Below are positions 25,737 through 35,608 of a DNA stretch of 64,000 nucleotides, in pieces. A model generated the notes under the pieces. That model had not been told where the DNA came from. It made no database searches and saw only the letters and a program-made list of their open reading frames with translations. Origin of the DNA: Myxococcales bacterium (GTDB taxonomy: Bacteria; Myxococcota; UBA727; JABDBI01); NCBI GenBank assembly GCA_023898405.1, contig CP060221.1, positions 1,054,001 to 1,118,000 on the forward strand, in the 5' to 3' direction. How positions within the stretch are numbered: position 1 is the stretch's first letter; each line of letters begins with the position of its first letter. The position numbers and the translations under genes were made by a program.

Positions 25737-28598
25737 TTATGGATGTATCACATAGTGAGTAATAGGTGCAGTTATAAGTGGAACATTACCAGTAGCATTA
25801 ACTGCATCCGCTTGACCTATATTAATCATAGTACCTGCTGGGCTGATAGTGGTAAACCATACCTCATCACCAACCTTAACATGCAACTCCGCTAGCATAG
25901 CACTCGGCAAGAATACTCTTTTCTTTTTAGTTACACCAAAAATCTTAAAAGGCTTGATAAGGTCATTATTGGTCTCATCGACCCGCACTACCAAACCTGG
26001 CGTACCACCAACAACCATATTTTTTTCTACAACACCCTTGCTTACGTCAGGACCAGCAGCAACAGTTAGAGGGTGATGTTGGTCCATAGCGCGCAACAAG
26101 TTACGTTTTCCATCTGCACTCAGGCCACTAAAGTTTCCCGCTGCATCAGTGATAATAGCCTCCACTCGATTTTGATGAGTTATTGTTGCAGGATCAAGCA
26201 ATGAAGCAAGAACTACAAGCGCGTTATTGATCTCGGCATTAGATTTTCCTGGCATGCCTATCACTAGGTTGTATACATCCTCATTCAAACTATTGAGAGC
26301 TGCAGCATTCTTAGCGATAACTGCATCAGCGTAGGTAGTATCCGCTGCAGCGATGATTGCATCAGCCCAAAGCAAGGTATCACCAGTAAGAGCTCTTCCC
26401 AAAACTCCGGCTCCTGACAAAGCCGCCTTGATGGCTGTATCTCGAGCAGGCTTATCACCGCGATTATCTTTTATAGCGTTCTTCAAATCATTTGATCTGA
26501 TCGCTTGGTTCATCTCGGCATTGGTGATGCCGGCTTGTCCAACGATGGCATCATAGATGGCCTGAGCCATATCATTAGGCTTAGCATCAAGCGCAGTGAT
26601 TGCATGTGCTGTATCGACCGCTGTTTTGATTAAGGTATACCAGTTAAATGCATCCACATTGTTTGTTGCGCTCAGCTCAGCTGCAGCATCCAAGCCCAAA
26701 ACTGTGCGCACTGCTGCTTTAAGAGCATTGTCACGATTATCTTGGGTCAGCGGTCTCACCTTCAATGCATTATCTACTGGAGCCATCACTGCATTCATTT
26801 GAGCATTGCTGATACTACGAGGGAAATTAGCAGGATCACCTGTTCCAACGATCGCATTGTAGATGCCTGCTGCCAATCCCGATCCTGCTTCACTGGTCAA
26901 AGCATCAATAGCTTGGGCTGCATCAGCTGCAGCAAGGAGAGAAGTTTTAAGGTTCAAAACTTGGGTAGCATCAACAATACGCAACCCATCAACAGCAGCT
27001 AGGATCGCAGCATCGCGCGTTCGTTTATCACGAGGGCGAGTATCCATAGCACCACGAATAGGATGAAGTGTACCAGGAGCATTATCAGCCCCAATCAGAG
27101 TAACTTTATGAGCATTATCGATGGCTGCATTTCTGATAGCCCAATAGATTACTGCATCAAGACCTGATGTATCAAGCCCAAGCATGCCAGCAGGATCATA
27201 TGCATCTGTCACAGCAGTTATAATATTGTTGGCAAGTGTAGCATCTGTACCACCATTCCTAGTCACAGCTTGGCTAATCTGAGTCCTGCGTTGAGCTTCA
27301 GCCAAATTTTTTGCAGCTACAACTGCTGATATGATGGCATTTTTTTGCTCAGCTGTTCTTCCGCTTGCATTGATGACATCCCATACACTTTGAGCAAGAC
27401 CCGATTTTGCCTGAGTTGTTACCTCGATAGGATAGTCGGCTGCTACTGCGGCCTTGATAGCTGTAGCAAGTGTGGTGTCTTCACCTGCCAAAGCAGTACC
27501 AGGAGCAATACCACGAACAGCCTTGATAGCATTCTCAATCTCTGTATTACGCTCAGTACTTGTGCCCTTATCTTTGGCAACTACAACCGCTGCCATCAAA
27601 GCGTTTCTTTGAGTATTGTTAAGACTTGTATTGGCCGTAGTTACCACAGCAGTATAGGTGGCAGTCTTAAGACCTGAAGCTGCCTCAGCCGTAATATTTT
27701 CCTGATGTTTTTGATCTACAATAGTTTTAATGGCGTCAGAATAAGCTGCATTTGCACCACCTTGGGCTGCAACAGCATTTTCGATAGCGGTGTTTCGAGC
27801 AGGCTTAGGCTGAGAATTAGCAGTAATAGCATCTCTTACCGCAACTATAATTTCATTGAGTTGTTGGGCGCTACGTGCTCCTCTCAAGGGTTGTTCAATA
27901 ATCTTGTTGTAAATATCCGGATTCAAACCTGAATCAGCGACTTTGGTAAGTTCGATCACGCCTGAAAGAAGACCTACATGAGCTTGCATGGTGGTTTTGA
28001 GTCTGCCTTTAAACTGAGCTACGTCTCCTTCAGCCAAATCAGCAGGAACGATGTTCAAGTTATCGATTTTGGTATTTCTTGTAACTTGAGTAGAACCATT
28101 TGCTACAGTTTCTTGATCGTTGATCTCTATTACTTGAGCTAAAATGTCATTGAGTTTTTGGCATTTGTCAGCGTTCGCATCACAAATATCCTTAAATAAT
28201 TTGTAGGTAGCATTACTGAGGCTACCTTGATCGTCAAGCTTGACAGTCTCAGCTGCGATAGGATTTTCTTCAGCTACCTTAGTATTCAACTCACTTGCAA
28301 GCGCATCGGAACCACCGTTGTCTTTGACAGCTTTGTTAATCGCATTTTCTCGGGCGGTTTTATCTTTCTTATGCAACTTGATGGCAGTATTGACCGCTCC
28401 TATGATCTTATTCTTTTTATCGACACTGAGTTTTTGCTCTTCGATCAACTTATAGCTGTTTTCACCAAGCTCAGTTGAGCTCCGCTCAATAGTACTGCCT
28501 TGGTCTTGGTTTTGGTTATCATCGTCACCATTGCCGCATGACACTAAAAATGCAGTCAGCACTGCTAGAAAAAAAATCCTTAAATTACTGATAAGCAT
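25737..28598 (-). CDS. 953-aa lipoprotein built of about nine helical repeats
   Basis: AAGGAG precedes the start. Lipobox AFLVSC (cysteine 21) then an acidic linker (GNGDDDNQNQDQG). The body consists of about nine repeats of roughly 85-110 residues, each with a block like SGL-xx-xIYxAI, then NAxxxAV, then R-xx-AI-xx-AV and often GG. It is rich in Ala, Asn and Asp, largely helical, with almost no cysteine after the lipobox except two in repeat 2. The last ~85 residues (VFLPSAMLAELHVKVGDEVWF) form a distinct beta-rich end. No family recognised. It would sit on the outer membrane, perhaps as a surface spacer or binding protein. Repeats have diverged in sequence, unlike those of the TSP3 gene, so they are old. 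Confidence 0.82.
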   Translation of the reverse strand: MLISNLRIFFLAVLTAFLVSCGNGDDDNQNQDQGSTIERSSTELGENSYKLIEEQKLSVDKKNKIIGAVNTAIKLHKKDKTARENAINKAVKDNGGSDALASELNTKVAEENPIAAETVKLDDQGSLSNATYKLFKDICDANADKCQKLNDILAQVIEINDQETVANGSTQVTRNTKIDNLNIVPADLAEGDVAQFKGRLKTTMQAHVGLLSGVIELTKVADSGLNPDIYNKIIEQPLRGARSAQQLNEIIVAVRDAITANSQPKPARNTAIENAVAAQGGANAAYSDAIKTIVDQKHQENITAEAASGLKTATYTAVVTTANTSLNNTQRNALMAAVVVAKDKGTSTERNTEIENAIKAVRGIAPGTALAGEDTTLATAIKAAVAADYPIEVTTQAKSGLAQSVWDVINASGRTAEQKNAIISAVVAAKNLAEAQRRTQISQAVTRNGGTDATLANNIITAVTDAYDPAGMLGLDTSGLDAVIYWAIRNAAIDNAHKVTLIGADNAPGTLHPIRGAMDTRPRDKRTRDAAILAAVDGLRIVDATQVLNLKTSLLAAADAAQAIDALTSEAGSGLAAGIYNAIVGTGDPANFPRSISNAQMNAVMAPVDNALKVRPLTQDNRDNALKAAVRTVLGLDAAAELSATNNVDAFNWYTLIKTAVDTAHAITALDAKPNDMAQAIYDAIVGQAGITNAEMNQAIRSNDLKNAIKDNRGDKPARDTAIKAALSGAGVLGRALTGDTLLWADAIIAAADTTYADAVIAKNAAALNSLNEDVYNLVIGMPGKSNAEINNALVVLASLLDPATITHQNRVEAIITDAAGNFSGLSADGKRNLLRAMDQHHPLTVAAGPDVSKGVVEKNMVVGGTPGLVVRVDETNNDLIKPFKIFGVTKKKRVFLPSAMLAELHVKVGDEVWFTTISPAGTMINIGQADAVNATGNVPLITAPITHYVIHP

Positions 28599-28860
28599 AA
28601 TAATAATACTCCTTGCTTACTAAAAATCTTTAAATACGTGCTCATTTCAAGCTAAAAATCTTTTGCCTCAAGCAGTCACCAAAACCTAAACCTAAACCTA
28701 AACAAAAGCAAAAATTGGTCATTCAGATCAATGTCTAACAAATATGTCTTTTGCTGGCACGTATTTCCATGATCGCATTGTCATAGTTAGCCTACCCAAT
28801 GTATAATGCAATGGGGTTGGGCTTGCTTTTACTGCCCGCATTCAAGCGAATTCTAAAATT

Positions 28861-31800
28861 TCACATAGCTCTACGATAGGCCCCGCCCACCTCAAAGAAA
28901 CTTTGGCTGATTTCTCCAATAGTTGCGTACTTGGCAGCTTCCATCAGACAAGGAAAGCTATTTTCTTGATGCAAAACTGCATGCTTAAGTTTATTCAATG
29001 CATCTTTGCGTTCCACACTAAAACATGAATGCATTCTTCTAACCTGCTCAACCTGCAGCTCTTTTTCTTCTTTACTAGAACGCATTAACTCAATTTTTTC
29101 CTGCTTTTCTTGGGACTTGGGCAAAAATGTATTGACCCCAATAATTTTAAGCTCACCCGAATGTTTTTTGTGTTCATACTCAAGACTTTCCTCTTGAATT
29201 TTAGAGCGTTGATACATAGTTTCCATCGCTCCCAAAACCCCACCGCGGGCATCCAGCTGCTCAAAGACCCCTAACACCGCTTCTTCAACTTTGTTGGTTA
29301 AATCTTCAATAAAATAAGATCCTTGAAGCGGATTTTCATTTTTGGTCATTCCCAGTTCATGATTGATGATCATCTGGATAGCTACTGCTCTACGCACCGA
29401 TTCTTCTGTAGGAGTGGTAATAGCTTCATCAAATGCATTAGTGTGCAAAGAATTACAATGATCGCTGATAGCATAAAATGCTTGTAGCGTAGTCCGAATA
29501 TCGTTAAAGGCCATCTCCTGAGCATGCAATGAACGCCCAGAGGTTTGAATATGATATTTGAGCTTTTGACTTCGTTCGTTAGCACCATAGATATTTTTTA
29601 GAGCAATGGCCCAAATTCTGCGTGCAACACGGCCTATCACAGCATATTCAGGGTCCATCCCATTTGAAAAAAAGAAACTAAAGTTGTGAGCAAAGTCATC
29701 GACCTTCATCCCACGTGCCCGATAATATTCAAGCAAAGTAAAGCCGTTGGCCAAAGTAAACGCTAACTGGGTTATGGGGTGAGCACCCGCTTCAGCAATG
29801 TGATAACCGCTTACGCTCACACTATAAAAATTCTTGATCTGATTTTTTATAAAATATTCTTGGCAATCACCCATCATTCTCAAAGAAAAATCTACCGAGT
29901 AAATACAAGTGTTTTGCGCTTGTTCTTCTTTTAAAATGTCCGCCTGAATAGTTCCCCTAACATTTTTTAAAACATGATCCTTCACATTTTGATAAAACTG
30001 CTCATCAACTATTAAACTTGATGGAAGTCCCAAAAACCCTAAGCCATTGCCATTATGTCCCTTAGGCAAGGATTGTTGGCGATAGCGCGGTTGAGAAATA
30101 TTTTTCTTTAAAAACCAATCATCAATCGCTTTTTTGCTAGCATCCCATCGCCCTTGCTTTCTAAGCTGCGACTCCACTTCAAAATCAATGGCTGCATTAA
30201 AAAAGAAAGCAAGCATGGTTGGTGCAGGGCCATTGATAGTCATAGAGACAGAAGTTTTGGGATCGATCAGATCAAAGCCCGAATAAAGCCGTTTGGCATC
30301 ATCCAAAGAACAGACCGAAACACCTGCATTGCCGATCTTTCCATAAATATCTGGGCGCACATCGGGATCGTGCCCATAGAGTGTCACTGAATCAAATGCC
30401 GTCGATAATCTGGTAGCACCATGACCTTGGCTTAAATAATGAAATCGCTTATTGGTACGCTCGGGCGATCCTTCGCCAGCAAACATACGGGTTGGATCTT
30501 CATCAACCCGCTTAAAAGGAAACACTCCCGCGGTGTAGGGAAAATATCCCGGCAAATTTTCTTTGCCAACAAAATATGCCGCATCACTTTTGCGCTTGAT
30601 ATGTGGCGTTTGTACTTTAGGCATGGATAAATGCGATAGCGATTCAAAGTTATTATCGATATCGATTTTGTTTTCACGAACTTGGTAGCTTACTCGATTA
30701 TTTTGATAGTCTTTTTGCTTTTTAAAAAAGTTATCGACCTGCTCATCCATTTCTATATCAACATTATTTTTAAGCTCATCAATTTTTTGTGTGAGCTCTT
30801 TTAAGGCTGCATCGTTATGGATCTCTAAAGCTACAGCTTGCAAATTCTCGATACGATCATAGAGCTGTGCTTGCTTATCAACTTTTTGATGGTGCTCGCG
30901 AACACACTCTGAAAGCTGCGATAAATATCTTGATCGTTTTTTGGGAATGAGACTTCGTGATGCAGGCTCTCCTTCACTCAAGCTCTCGCACTGCCACTCA
31001 TTGTTTGGATCGATCTCTTGCAAAAGTTTTATAAAGCGGTTGAAAAAACGATTGGTACCCAAGTCACCAAAGATATGCGCGCTAGTGCCAAACACCGGCA
31101 TATCCTGCCAGTTCTTATCAAATAAATTGTGATTTCTTTGAAAGGTTTTTTTTACATCGCGCAAAGCATCAAGACTTCCTGGTCTGTCAAACTTATTGAT
31201 GACAACCAATCGAGCACTATCGAGCATATCGATTTTTTCAAGCTGACTTTGTGCACCATACTCGGGGGTCATAACATAGATTGATGCATCACTCACTTCA
31301 TTGATGCTGCTATCGCTCTGACCAATACCTGCGCTTTCCAAAAGCACCAGGTCAAAATCAAGTTCCTTTAGGTACGAAACAATGTCCTTAGCACTGCGAG
31401 CAATAGAAATATTTGCTTCGCGCGTGGCGATCGATCGCACAAATACACGATCATTATCAGCGCTATTAAAACGAATACGATCACCCAAGAGTGCACCACC
31501 GCTTTTAATTTTGGTGGGATCCACACTCAAAACAGCTATCTTTTTTTGCGGAAAAGCCTGCAGGAAACGAGCCAATATCTCATCGATCAATGAGCTTTTA
31601 CCCGCTCCTCCCACACCAGCTATACCTATCACCGGCGCTTTTTTTCTAGCTGCACCAATCCCTTTTATGGCTTTTAGTAATTCATTTTTAGCAGTGTGAT
31701 ATTCAGGGTTTTTTTCATCTGAACCAAGCTCAAGTGTACTGATAGTACGAGCGATTTCTCTGCGGCTTGGCTTATCGAGAGTGAGTGTGCTCACGGGATA

Positions 31801-32226
31801 CGAAGCATATCTATCACATTGCCCCAACATATCTTGGATCATGCCGACCAAACCCATGTTTAAACCATCTTGGGGCGAATAAATTTTTTTGATTCCGCGC
31901 TCACACAGCAATGTAATTTCTTCAGGAACAATAACGCCGCCACCACCGCCAAAAATACTTATGTCAGCTGCATCGTTTTTTTTGAGCAGCTCAAGCATGT
32001 AGCTAAAATATTCTACATGCCCGCCCTGATAGCTCGATACAGCAATGCCTTGCACATCTTCTTCAATGGCCGCCTTGATCACACTCCATACTGAACGATT
32101 GTGCCCCAGGTGAATAACTTCAGCGCCCTGAGATTGCAAAATACGGCGCATGACGTGGATGGCCGCATCGTGACCATCAAATAAAGACGCCGCAGTAACA
32201 AAACGAACTTTGTGAACAAGCTGCAT
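28861..32226 (-). CDS. icmF: Fused isobutyryl-CoA mutase (B12-dependent) with G-protein chaperone
   Basis: 1121 aa in the IcmF order. N-terminal B12-binding domain (about 7-140; DGHDAA with cobalt-ligand H19, SSYQGGH, GGGGGV), MeaI-like GTPase (about 185-420; Walker A GVGGAGKS 204-211, LESAGIGQ, NKFD), linker, then the acyl-CoA mutase barrel (about 560-1100; GYFPYTAGVFPFKR, GNAGVSVCSLDDAKRL, MTINGPAPTMLAFF, SGYHIAEAGAHPITQLAF). It interconverts isobutyryl-CoA and butyryl-CoA (some also pivalyl-CoA) with adenosylcobalamin; the GTPase loads and protects the cofactor. Monocistronic, AAAGGA upstream. It implies branched-chain acyl-CoA or fatty-acid metabolism and access to B12. Confidence 0.95.
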   Translation of the reverse strand: MQLVHKVRFVTAASLFDGHDAAIHVMRRILQSQGAEVIHLGHNRSVWSVIKAAIEEDVQGIAVSSYQGGHVEYFSYMLELLKKNDAADISIFGGGGGVIVPEEITLLCERGIKKIYSPQDGLNMGLVGMIQDMLGQCDRYASYPVSTLTLDKPSRREIARTISTLELGSDEKNPEYHTAKNELLKAIKGIGAARKKAPVIGIAGVGGAGKSSLIDEILARFLQAFPQKKIAVLSVDPTKIKSGGALLGDRIRFNSADNDRVFVRSIATREANISIARSAKDIVSYLKELDFDLVLLESAGIGQSDSSINEVSDASIYVMTPEYGAQSQLEKIDMLDSARLVVINKFDRPGSLDALRDVKKTFQRNHNLFDKNWQDMPVFGTSAHIFGDLGTNRFFNRFIKLLQEIDPNNEWQCESLSEGEPASRSLIPKKRSRYLSQLSECVREHHQKVDKQAQLYDRIENLQAVALEIHNDAALKELTQKIDELKNNVDIEMDEQVDNFFKKQKDYQNNRVSYQVRENKIDIDNNFESLSHLSMPKVQTPHIKRKSDAAYFVGKENLPGYFPYTAGVFPFKRVDEDPTRMFAGEGSPERTNKRFHYLSQGHGATRLSTAFDSVTLYGHDPDVRPDIYGKIGNAGVSVCSLDDAKRLYSGFDLIDPKTSVSMTINGPAPTMLAFFFNAAIDFEVESQLRKQGRWDASKKAIDDWFLKKNISQPRYRQQSLPKGHNGNGLGFLGLPSSLIVDEQFYQNVKDHVLKNVRGTIQADILKEEQAQNTCIYSVDFSLRMMGDCQEYFIKNQIKNFYSVSVSGYHIAEAGAHPITQLAFTLANGFTLLEYYRARGMKVDDFAHNFSFFFSNGMDPEYAVIGRVARRIWAIALKNIYGANERSQKLKYHIQTSGRSLHAQEMAFNDIRTTLQAFYAISDHCNSLHTNAFDEAITTPTEESVRRAVAIQMIINHELGMTKNENPLQGSYFIEDLTNKVEEAVLGVFEQLDARGGVLGAMETMYQRSKIQEESLEYEHKKHSGELKIIGVNTFLPKSQEKQEKIELMRSSKEEKELQVEQVRRMHSCFSVERKDALNKLKHAVLHQENSFPCLMEAAKYATIGEISQSFFEVGGAYRRAM

Positions 32227-32301
32227 ACGCTATCCTTTCGAGTTGATAGACAAAGCGTGTAATAGCAAGTTGTTATTTTATTTGTAAGTCCGCATTAACT
32301 T

Positions 32302-34854
32302 TTAAAGATCTTCAACGGCCTTGATAAAGCATGGAAAACTTAATTTTTTAAGCCCTTTATAGTCTGGGTCAAATATGACGAGGTCTTGATACTTTTCTCC
32401 CAACCAGCGAAGAAAAATTGGTCTAAAAATCAGTCTGTTAAATTTATCCATGACTATTTCTTCAAGTTCACTAAGAGGCTCTTTGTTGTTGCGATATTTT
32501 TCAATGATTTTTTCTAGGTCTTGATTTTGTTCTAGCAAAAAAATTTCTGCCAAAGTTTTATCGTGGTGATTTTTTCCGGATACTTTATCGATCAAAAAAT
32601 TTTCTTTTAGATAATCTGCTAAATTACTATCCTCAAGGATTTCTGCCATGAGTTTATTTTCATCACCTTTAAAATAGGCACCGGCAAATGAGATAGCCTC
32701 TGATTTAAGTTTTCGTGCTTGAGCTATGATCGTATCTAGATGGTCTTCATATAAGCGAACTTGATCTCCCCCTTCTCTTTCGAAATAATTATCAAAAGTA
32801 GCAACAAGCAAAGCTGAAATTGCTCCTTCATTGCACATAGTCATAGCTTCAGTACTGGCGAGCGATTGCATAAGCGATGAAAGGAGAGCTGCAAATGAAT
32901 CGCTATCTTTTTGCTGAGCAATAAAGCGAATCACATAAGACACTACTTCCCCGTTGTGATAACCCTCAAACTCTGAGCACGGAAGCATCCAAAAGTGAAC
33001 ATTACTCAATTTCTCTTTGAGATTAGCCAATGCTTCGCTGTGATAGCGGTCAAATTCCTCTGCACCTATTTCTTGAGAAAAATTATTTTTGAAGGCTGGA
33101 TCCATCAAAAGCTCGCGCGCTTTATTCAAAACACCTTCTTGCTCAAAAAATCCATCCTCATTTTTTAATTCTCTCAAGGATTGCGTCAATTTGCCTAAGA
33201 TAAATTTTGCTCTAAAAAGGGTTCTTGGAGTATGAGGATGATATTTGACATCATCATTGGGATGAATATTCCATTTCTCCTGCCAAATCATTGTTTCCCA
33301 AAAAAGCTGCTCTCCCCAGACACTAAAAAATACTTGTTCATTATCAGCACTACTCTTCAAGGCTTTAACAAGATCTCTTCTCATAAAAACAAGATTTTTT
33401 TCATCTTTGGCTTGAGTGAGCAAATAATTTTTCATCATAAGAAAATTTTCATTTTTTTTATCAATGCAAAAAATTGAAGCGCCAAATTGAGCAAAAAGCT
33501 CTTGTTTTATTTCCAGATTAGCCAGCGAAAAAATTTCATAAACTTCGCGTGCAATATCGATTGCGTTCAATCGCAACTGTTCCAGCAAAGGCTCATTATT
33601 TGCTTCATTTAAAATTGCATATAAGATGCGGGCTTTTATCTCAAAAGGTATCAGATTTGAGTCTTTATAATACCTTAGTGCATGACTACTGAAATCTGCT
33701 CTTTGGCTCCTAAGCAGGTAGTCCACCAAGTTGAGCATTTGATTCCACCGCGATTTTGTTGTGATAAAAAGGTAGATATCGCTTAAATAATCTTCAATAG
33801 TGCTGGATAGAAACTCTTTGATACCCCCATTTTCTCGATAGTTTATCAAATACAAAAGTATCTCACTGCGCTCTTGTCTTGTGGCTGAATCCCACAATGA
33901 ACCCAAAGTCTGTTGCCCGTAGGCCTGGTTGGTATGAAAAAGATCAAATATCAAATTATATTTTTCTTGAAATGTTGCTTTGGGGTTTTGCATGATCAAC
34001 TCATTAAAAAGCTCCCAAGCTGCTTCTTTGGTGTTTTTGAGTCTCAGCCAATTTTTTATACAAAAAACTACCGGTTTGACGCCATCTATCTCTTGCTGCG
34101 GCATGCTCGTTTTTATGAATTCTTTGACTCCCAACTGATAGTGAGGAGATATTAAAAATGCTGTTACAATTTCAAAAGATTGTCGGGGGTTTTTCTCTGC
34201 AAAGCTTGGTAATTGAGCAAAAACCATATCCAAGAATTCTCGACTATAATCAAGTCTATTTTGCATCGTTATAATTTGCGATACAATGCGTGCCATCCCA
34301 TTTTTAGTGAACACATCTTCAATACTTATATTTCGCAAAAAATCCTTGGCTTTGTTGTTATATTCACGCGAGTTTGAATAAAAAAGATAGAGGATATTTA
34401 TATAGTAAAGATTACCCACCTTATTGGGATCGAGCTGCTCTAAATTTTCGGCTGCACTCTTGAGCAAAGCCTCATTATCAAGTTTTGCATTGAGCGATAG
34501 AAAAATATATTCAAACCAAAATTGTTGACTTTGTTCATCACGAGTAAAATTTTCTTTCCACTGTTCATACAAAGAAAAAATTTTTTGTGTTTTTTGCTTT
34601 TCTTTAATTGTATTTGCAATCAAATCTAACAAAACAAATGAATTAATCTCTTCATTAATAACTGAAAGCTTTTCACTATAACTAAAAAGGCACCGAAAGA
34701 ATTCTTCTGGCCTGATTTCATGAACCTCTTTGTCAAGCATAATAAAAAAATTTTCTTCTGCATTTTGAATATTTTCTTCTGGTATTTCTTGAACTTCAAA
34801 GGCTGATAAAAAATTTGCACATAGTAAAAATAAAAAGATAATTTTTTTACACAT
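32302..34854 (-). CDS. Secreted helical protein (850 aa), unknown function
   Basis: Start at ATG 34854, 8 nt after the tlyA stop, with GAGAG upstream; a TTG four codons earlier overlaps the tlyA stop. Signal peptide KKIIFLFLLCANFLSAF. The rest is a long alpha-helical chain (ENLEQLDPNKVGNLYYINIL, YEIFSLANLEIKQELFAQFG) resembling an irregular TPR/HEAT solenoid, acidic, few cysteines. No catalytic motif or family seen. It is last in the mnmG-mnmE-tlyA run, but the function of those genes says nothing about this exported protein. Confidence 0.72.
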   Translation of the reverse strand: MCKKIIFLFLLCANFLSAFEVQEIPEENIQNAEENFFIMLDKEVHEIRPEEFFRCLFSYSEKLSVINEEINSFVLLDLIANTIKEKQKTQKIFSLYEQWKENFTRDEQSQQFWFEYIFLSLNAKLDNEALLKSAAENLEQLDPNKVGNLYYINILYLFYSNSREYNNKAKDFLRNISIEDVFTKNGMARIVSQIITMQNRLDYSREFLDMVFAQLPSFAEKNPRQSFEIVTAFLISPHYQLGVKEFIKTSMPQQEIDGVKPVVFCIKNWLRLKNTKEAAWELFNELIMQNPKATFQEKYNLIFDLFHTNQAYGQQTLGSLWDSATRQERSEILLYLINYRENGGIKEFLSSTIEDYLSDIYLFITTKSRWNQMLNLVDYLLRSQRADFSSHALRYYKDSNLIPFEIKARILYAILNEANNEPLLEQLRLNAIDIAREVYEIFSLANLEIKQELFAQFGASIFCIDKKNENFLMMKNYLLTQAKDEKNLVFMRRDLVKALKSSADNEQVFFSVWGEQLFWETMIWQEKWNIHPNDDVKYHPHTPRTLFRAKFILGKLTQSLRELKNEDGFFEQEGVLNKARELLMDPAFKNNFSQEIGAEEFDRYHSEALANLKEKLSNVHFWMLPCSEFEGYHNGEVVSYVIRFIAQQKDSDSFAALLSSLMQSLASTEAMTMCNEGAISALLVATFDNYFEREGGDQVRLYEDHLDTIIAQARKLKSEAISFAGAYFKGDENKLMAEILEDSNLADYLKENFLIDKVSGKNHHDKTLAEIFLLEQNQDLEKIIEKYRNNKEPLSELEEIVMDKFNRLIFRPIFLRWLGEKYQDLVIFDPDYKGLKKLSFPCFIKAVEDL

Positions 34855-34862
34855 AAATTCTC

Positions 34863-35606
34863 TCAATCAATAAATAAAGCAAGCAAATATTCTACGTTTC
34901 CCTTAGCACCACAAATTGGGCTTGTCTCTACCCCCTTAACCACAAAGCCGAGTTCTTGGGCGAAGATTTTAATTTTTTCCACGGCAGCCTTTCGCACTTC
35001 ATCATCAGTGACGATACCTCCTTCACCGATATCTTCTTTGCTCGCTTCAAACTGAGGTTTAACCAAAGCGATTACACAAGCAGGCTTTGAGAGCAGCTCT
35101 ACAATGCGTCCCAGCACTTTGGTGAGCGAAATAAAACTAAGATCGATCACCACAAGTGATGGTTTAGGAGAAATTATTTCATCATCAAGTTTTAGAATAT
35201 GAGTTCGTTCAAGATTAACCACGCGCTTATCGATGCGCAGTTTATGCGCAAGCTGACCATAACCCACGTCAATGGCGTAGACTTTTTTGGCGCCATGCTG
35301 GAGCAAGACTTCACTAAATCCCCCAGTGGACGCTCCCACATCCATACAAATGGCATCAGTCGCATCGATATTCCAACGCTTGAGCGCATGTTCAAGTTTA
35401 AGCCCGCCGCGAGAGACAAAATTATGTTCTTGGCTACGCAAACGTAGAACAACATCCGATCGAAATTTAGTGCCCGCCTTATCCACACAATGATCTTCAA
35501 CGATCACCTCACCTGCCATGATCAAGCTACGAGCACGCTGCAGATCAGGCGCAAGCGATCGCTCCACCAGCAGTTGGTCAAGGGCAATTTTTGCAGGCTT
35601 TTTCAT
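34863..35606 (-). CDS. tlyA: TlyA-family rRNA 2'-O-ribose methyltransferase
   Basis: 247 aa from ATG 35606 (2 bp after the mnmE stop). N-terminal S4 RNA-binding domain (LDQLLVERSLAPDLQRARSL and VDKAGTKF) and FtsJ-like methyltransferase domain: SAM site MDVGASTGGFSEVLL, VVIDLSFISL with catalytic aspartate, ALVKPQFE with lysine, matching the K-D-K-E set. TlyA methylates cytidines in 16S and 23S rRNA (and in Mycobacterium determines capreomycin sensitivity); it was first named haemolysin A. Translationally close to mnmE. Confidence 0.93.
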   Translation of the reverse strand: MKKPAKIALDQLLVERSLAPDLQRARSLIMAGEVIVEDHCVDKAGTKFRSDVVLRLRSQEHNFVSRGGLKLEHALKRWNIDATDAICMDVGASTGGFSEVLLQHGAKKVYAIDVGYGQLAHKLRIDKRVVNLERTHILKLDDEIISPKPSLVVIDLSFISLTKVLGRIVELLSKPACVIALVKPQFEASKEDIGEGGIVTDDEVRKAAVEKIKIFAQELGFVVKGVETSPICGAKGNVEYLLALFID

Positions 35607-35608
35607 AA

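Noticed and set aside
28682..28703. Short CCTAAA repeats resembling plant telomere units
   Set aside because: Only three copies in an intergenic region; too short to mean anything.
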